This document shows positions 59,975 to 64,000 of a DNA stretch of 64,000 nt, in pieces. The first letter of the stretch is position 1. Every line of letters begins with the position of its first letter. A program made the position numbers and the translations under genes. This DNA comes from Eutypa lata. Taxonomy: Eukaryota > Ascomycota > Sordariomycetes > Xylariales > Diatrypaceae. Under the pieces are notes generated by a model that was not told the DNA's origin, ran no database searches, and saw nothing but the letters and a program-made list of their open reading frames with translations. The stretch spans positions 682,001 to 746,000 of the forward strand of contig JAKULF010000010.1 of NCBI GenBank assembly GCA_022661535.1, given 5' to 3'.

Positions 59975-62340
59975 ATGACGCGGGCGCCGCCACGGACTCT
60001 ACCTCAAGATCTTTTCGTAGACGTTGAATATCGAACTCCCCCTTCTATCGAAACTCGTGATACAATACATGCCTCCGAAGCGGATACCATCTCCCTGGCC
60101 GCCGCTCACGAAGTGAACCGCCGCAATGCACAGGCCAATCAGAGCATAAGCCCGTACTACCACCGCCACCAACATGACCTTGTCAGCTCCGACGGCACTC
60201 AAGACGGGAACCCACTGAACCCGAAACCTGCCGCTCTTCACGAAAAAGTTCTCTTCCAGTCCCACACAACAGCGCCGTCGCCGATTCAAGAGCTTCCGTC
60301 CGAAGACCCTATCTTGTCCACTCCCTATTCCGAAGAGCCGCCCTCCTATTCTCCTTCTTCCCTAGACGATATAAGAGAAGATAACAACAGGGGACCCCTC
60401 CAAATTGCTACGGGGTTCTCTCCTGCTGCTCCTTCCCGAAGCGATAGTCTCAACAGCAACGGCGGTCTTTCCGCGCAACCATCCGGTCGCTCACTGCAAC
60501 ACCAAACCTCTTCTTCGAGTCTTAGGCCTATCTCTAGGACACCTAGCTTACGGCAAGCCTTTGGTAAGGCCATCGGCTCCACCCCCGGTTCCAATTATCC
60601 AAGTCCAATAATATCTGCTATGGGCAGCGTTACACCTCTGCCCTCGCCACTCTTATCAAATGACTCACCTGGCCCCTGGAAACAACTCCGTGGTCGTTCA
60701 TCATCACGGGCATCACGGGAGGGCGCGATACCTCCAGTTATGAAAGACTCCGTACTCATCACCGCGAGCGGCGAGTCTGTCGCTTCAGCATTAGCACACC
60801 AAACCAAAAGGAAAGTATACGCAGGCCTCAATGTCAGCCATGCGCTCGAAACTAGTAGTGGGAAAGTTGAGCATACCCGGAATAGGAGTATTAGTGAATA
60901 TATTCCAGACCCGAAAGGCTTCCCATGGAAGAGACAGACGACGGTCTCCGGACCGCATGGAGGTGCGCCGGGTAGGGAGGGGAGTGGTTCGCCGGTACCC
61001 CACATCCGCCGTGAACCGCACCTGTCGGAATCGCGAGGTCTTGCGCCAATCGCCAATCCGCCCACTCCCCCACCGAGCGAATCGTCGCAGAGCAATGATG
61101 GTTCCGCCACCAAGAGACCTGGTTTCGAGTATTTCGATGCGCGTGGTAGAAAGGACGGGAAGCTGAGGCGGTGGCGCGCCATCAAGGAGTTGGGGCAGGG
61201 GACATTTAGCCGAGTCGTTCTAGCCACCAGCCAGATGGCGACTGATGACGACGAGGTTAAAGAGACGACAACTACAACGCCGGCAGCCGCAACCACAACA
61301 ACAGCAACAACAAACGGGGCCCAGAAACTGCACCGAAAAACGCTGGTCGCTATCAAGGTGTGCGAACATGGCCCGCGGGGCGGCGCGTCGGAGGAGCGCA
61401 TCGAGATGAGCTTGAAGCGGGAGCTCGAGATCATGCAGTCGATAAGCCACCCTTCATTAGTGCATCTGAAAGCCTGGAATATCGAGCCCACGAGGGCGCT
61501 ACTGGTCCTCAGCTATTGCCCTGGCGGTGATCTATTCGACGTCGCTACAACCTACCGGAGCTCGCTAACAGCGCCCTTGCTAAGGCGGATATTTTCCGAG
61601 CTTGTCGGCGCGGTTGGATATCTTCATGAACGGAGGATCGTCCACCGGGATATCAAACTCGAAAGTAAGCACATTTTCTCTTCGCTTCTGCTTCGCCAGT
61701 ACTTTTTCTTCTTCTTTCTTTTCCCTTTCTTTCCCCCCTCTTCTTACCCAGGTTCCAACTAACTAACTGACTAATAGACGTCCTCGTTAACGTGCCTCCC
61801 GCCGAGCTCACCAACCCCGAACAGGATTGGGTCAAGTACCCCTATTCCGTGATAACGCTCACGGACCTAGGCCTCTCGCGCTTCGTCGCGGACGACGAGA
61901 AGCTCGAGACGCGCTGCGGGTCCGACGACTACGCGGCCCCCGAGGTGATACTGGGGCAGCCGTATGACGGGCGCGCGACGGACGCCTGGTCCCTGGGCGT
62001 GCTCCTCTACGCGCTCCTCGAGTCGCGCCTGCCCTTCGACCCGCACCCCGACGCCAGCGACGCCCAGCGCATGCGGAGCCGCACCAGCCACCGCATCGCC
62101 CGCGTCGAGTGGAGCTGGATCAAGTACGCGGGCGACGACGGCGACCACGACGCCGACGTGGCCAAGTTCGAGGCCGAGGGCCTCCGCGGCGCCATGGAGA
62201 TCACCGAGGGCCTGCTGAAGCGCGCCAGGAGCCGCTGGCCCATGCAGAAGGTCGCCGAGACGGACTGGGTTCGCGGCGGGAGTGCCGTGGAGGGCGGGTT
62301 GAAGTTCCGGGAGGAGGCGGAGGGCGAGGAGGTCTCATGA
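59975..62340 (+). CDS. Serine/threonine protein kinase with long disordered N-terminus
   Basis: Two exons, 59,975-61,664 and 61,778-62,340, give 750 residues; the 113-nt intron has a pyrimidine-rich body and CTAACTAACTGAC branch region. The first 390 residues are Ser/Pro-rich, without domains, and probably regulatory. The kinase domain follows: glycine loop GQGTFSRV (about 405), VAIK lysine (about 459), HRDIKLEN catalytic loop (about 556-563, interrupted by the intron after E), DLG in place of DFG (about 593), and YAAPEV with DAWSLGVLLYAL. A Thr/Ala-rich insert of about 35 residues (61,240-61,320) separates the glycine loop from the VAIK lysine. All catalytic residues are present, so it should be active. 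The layout resembles fungal kinases of the Hal4/Prr1 type, but I cannot assign a specific orthologue. The start context AACATGA is good. It shares nothing visible with the polyketide cluster and probably marks return to core genome. Confidence 0.9.
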
Positions 62341-62759
62341 CCCATGCACGCACGCACGCTGATGAATAGGTGAGAGGGGGATATGGTGAGGATAAGGATA
62401 GGGATAAGGATGTATATTCTTGATTCTTTCGTCTCATCTCATCTTGTTGGGCGCGTTGTATTCTCTTCTGTCTTCTTCCTACGGTTCGGCAGACGGACAG
62501 GGTCGTCCATTTTTCTTTCTCAAATGGGTTCGAAATTCCAATCTGGGAGGCGGACAGGAGAAGGGGGGAAGGGAGGATGGGGAGCCATGGAAAACACAGG
62601 CGATGAACGAACGGGTCTACTTGGGTTAGGCTCTAACTACCTACTTAACTCACACACTCACCCACTCACCCACTCACTCGCTCACTCAATCCCTACATAT
62701 CTCTTTTGTTCGAAGACTTCGATTTATACAGAGCGCTGCATAGACACATACACACACAT

Positions 62760-62761
<2 letters not shown>

Positions 62762-62817
<56 letters not shown>
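62762..62817. repeat. (CA)28 microsatellite
   Basis: An uninterrupted CA dinucleotide tract of about 56 bp, preceded by imperfect ACACATA units, in the 3' flank of the kinase. Confidence 0.95.
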
Positions 62818-62819
<2 letters not shown>

Positions 62820-63081
62820 GGCAAGAAAGAAATAGGCCATCTACAATAACACGGAATGGATTGGCGCGAGGGCAAATGGCAAAGGACAAAGGGCGATGGC
62901 AAGGCGAGGCGAGGCGATTGGCCAGCGATGGAGTTCATGATCAAGGAAGAGAGGGTATTTATCATTTTTTGACACCTTTTTTTTCTCTTCCTTTTCTTTT
63001 TTGGTTTGAATTTTTGTTTCTGGCCATCGAACGAACGGTGTTTGTTTTTGTTTGTTTTTTATCCCCCTTTTTTGTATGTTT

Positions 63082-63129
<48 letters not shown>

Positions 63130-63141
63130 AACTACTACTAC
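63082..63141. repeat. (TAC)n trinucleotide microsatellite, about 20 units
   Basis: The TAC repeat has one interruption near 63,130 (ACAAC). It is not in a coding region. Confidence 0.95.
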
Positions 63142-64000
63142 CATTACTATTACCTACTTAAACTTACTTAACTTACTTTACCTAACTACTTCTCACTTAC
63201 CTACCTCTAAGTAACTATTTTATTTTCCCATCTATACTTAACTTACGTACTTGCATATAGATACTCATCATAGCGAGGGAGTATATTCCGAAACCTCCTT
63301 TCGCTGAACTTTACCTACTTTGCTTTGCTTTCCTCCTTCATTTTGCAATTCGAGCTTTGTTGTTATTAAGGACCTGTTTGAGATCATATACATACCTACT
63401 TATTTATTATCCATATATTCATACATCCGTATATCCAAACTTTTTTTTTTTTAAAAATACCTCTCTTATCGGATCAAGAAATCTGCATTAGCTCATTCAT
63501 ACAGACCTGCCTGCCTGCCTGTCCTTACCCACTATCAAACCACCCTGACTTATACACACATACCTATGTATGTAGCTATTGTACGGCAAGCTAATCACAT
63601 CACCACGTCATACCACTTGCTCGTATCACTCTATTGATGTCAGTCAATCCAAGTTACGAAATGAGAAACGATTCATATAGTCGTTTCATTGGTACGTATG
63701 TATGTATATAGAGCTGGTAGTATCTTGCTACCTACCTATTTTCTTTTTAGACCAGAGATAATATTAATAACACGTCATGTCGGTAGATGATCATTGAATG
63801 TGTGTATGAATGTATGATCATAACAGTGGTGACTGCGATGGCCTTTTCCCGAATGTTAGTCTATCTGGTTGTGTTTCATGTGTGCCCTATGCGCTTGCTA
63901 TTATCATAAAAAGGGGGGTGTATTATGTTAGGTAAGCAAATGGGACAGGAAAACAAACTTCTCACTTGTAATTACTTCAAGGATCTTGTCAACCATGTGT

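Larger units (their letters stand above)
62341..64000. other. 3' flank of the kinase, microsatellite-rich, no gene
   Basis: About 1.7 kb with simple-sequence tracts (CACT-type at 62,648-62,690, CA, TAC, poly-T) and many TACCTACT words. Open frames here are translations of the microsatellites and are not genes. Confidence 0.6.

Noticed and set aside
60595..61491. Minus-strand open frame of 298 codons opposite the kinase
   Set aside because: No domain signal; the plus strand encodes the kinase and its low-complexity tail, which leaves open frames on the opposite strand.
62109..62437. Overlapping Arg/Gly/Pro-rich frames at the kinase 3' end
   Set aside because: Frame shadows of a GC-rich exon with third-position G/C bias.

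Overview
The window looks like an accessory region of a filamentous ascomycete (Pezizomycotina) chromosome. The evidence is short GT-AG introns (about 50-110 nt, often with a CTAAC-type branch site), a fungal highly reducing polyketide synthase, a HET-domain gene, an RTA1-type membrane protein, and long blocks in which CA/TG dinucleotides have almost disappeared in favour of TA, the footprint of repeat-induced point mutation (RIP). All exon structures were read by eye from splice signals and reading-frame continuity; no alignment was run.

Layout. 1-17,440 is extremely AT-rich RIP-degraded repeat DNA. It holds a Ty1/copia pol fossil (1-4,630), a less mutated island with a broken HET gene (4,622-5,640), three head-to-tail copies of a 1.3-1.4 kb repeat (5,637-11,870), the first interrupted by a small LTR-flanked element (6,010-8,316) with a 5-bp target duplication, and 5.5 kb of unassigned AT-rich DNA. 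17,913-33,682 is a polyketide gene cluster: a minus-strand highly reducing PKS (KS-AT-DH-MT-psiKR-ER-KR-ACP), then on the plus strand a family-1 glycosyltransferase, a cytochrome P450 and a LovG-like FSH1 serine hydrolase, then an AflR-like regulator fragment on minus. After a compound minisatellite (34.2-35.5 kb) and another AT-rich patch come an MFS efflux pump (37.2-39.3), an RTA1-like seven-helix protein (40.1-41.2) and a broken GMC oxidoreductase (41.6-43.3). The last part holds a large zinc-finger/P-loop/RING-like/patatin protein (44.2-49.6, minus), a Baeyer-Villiger-type monooxygenase (51.3-53.3, minus), a TET/JBP-like 2-oxoglutarate oxygenase (54.4-56.5, minus) and a Ser/Thr kinase with a long disordered N-terminus (60.0-62.3, plus).

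How the genes work together. By family logic the cluster would make a reduced, methylated polyketide (PKS), release it (FSH1 hydrolase), oxidise it (P450, perhaps the GMC or the monooxygenase), glycosylate it (UGT) and export it (MFS). In this sequence the PKS itself carries six independent lesions, the regulator has no visible DNA-binding domain, and the GMC gene is truncated, whereas the UGT, P450, hydrolase, MFS, RTA1, monooxygenase, 2OG-oxygenase and kinase genes can all be spliced into open frames. The picture is a cluster that has lost its core enzyme while most accessory genes survive, next to a RIP-degraded repeat block. Several PKS indels lie in short homopolymers, so a sequencing cause must be excluded before the PKS is called dead.
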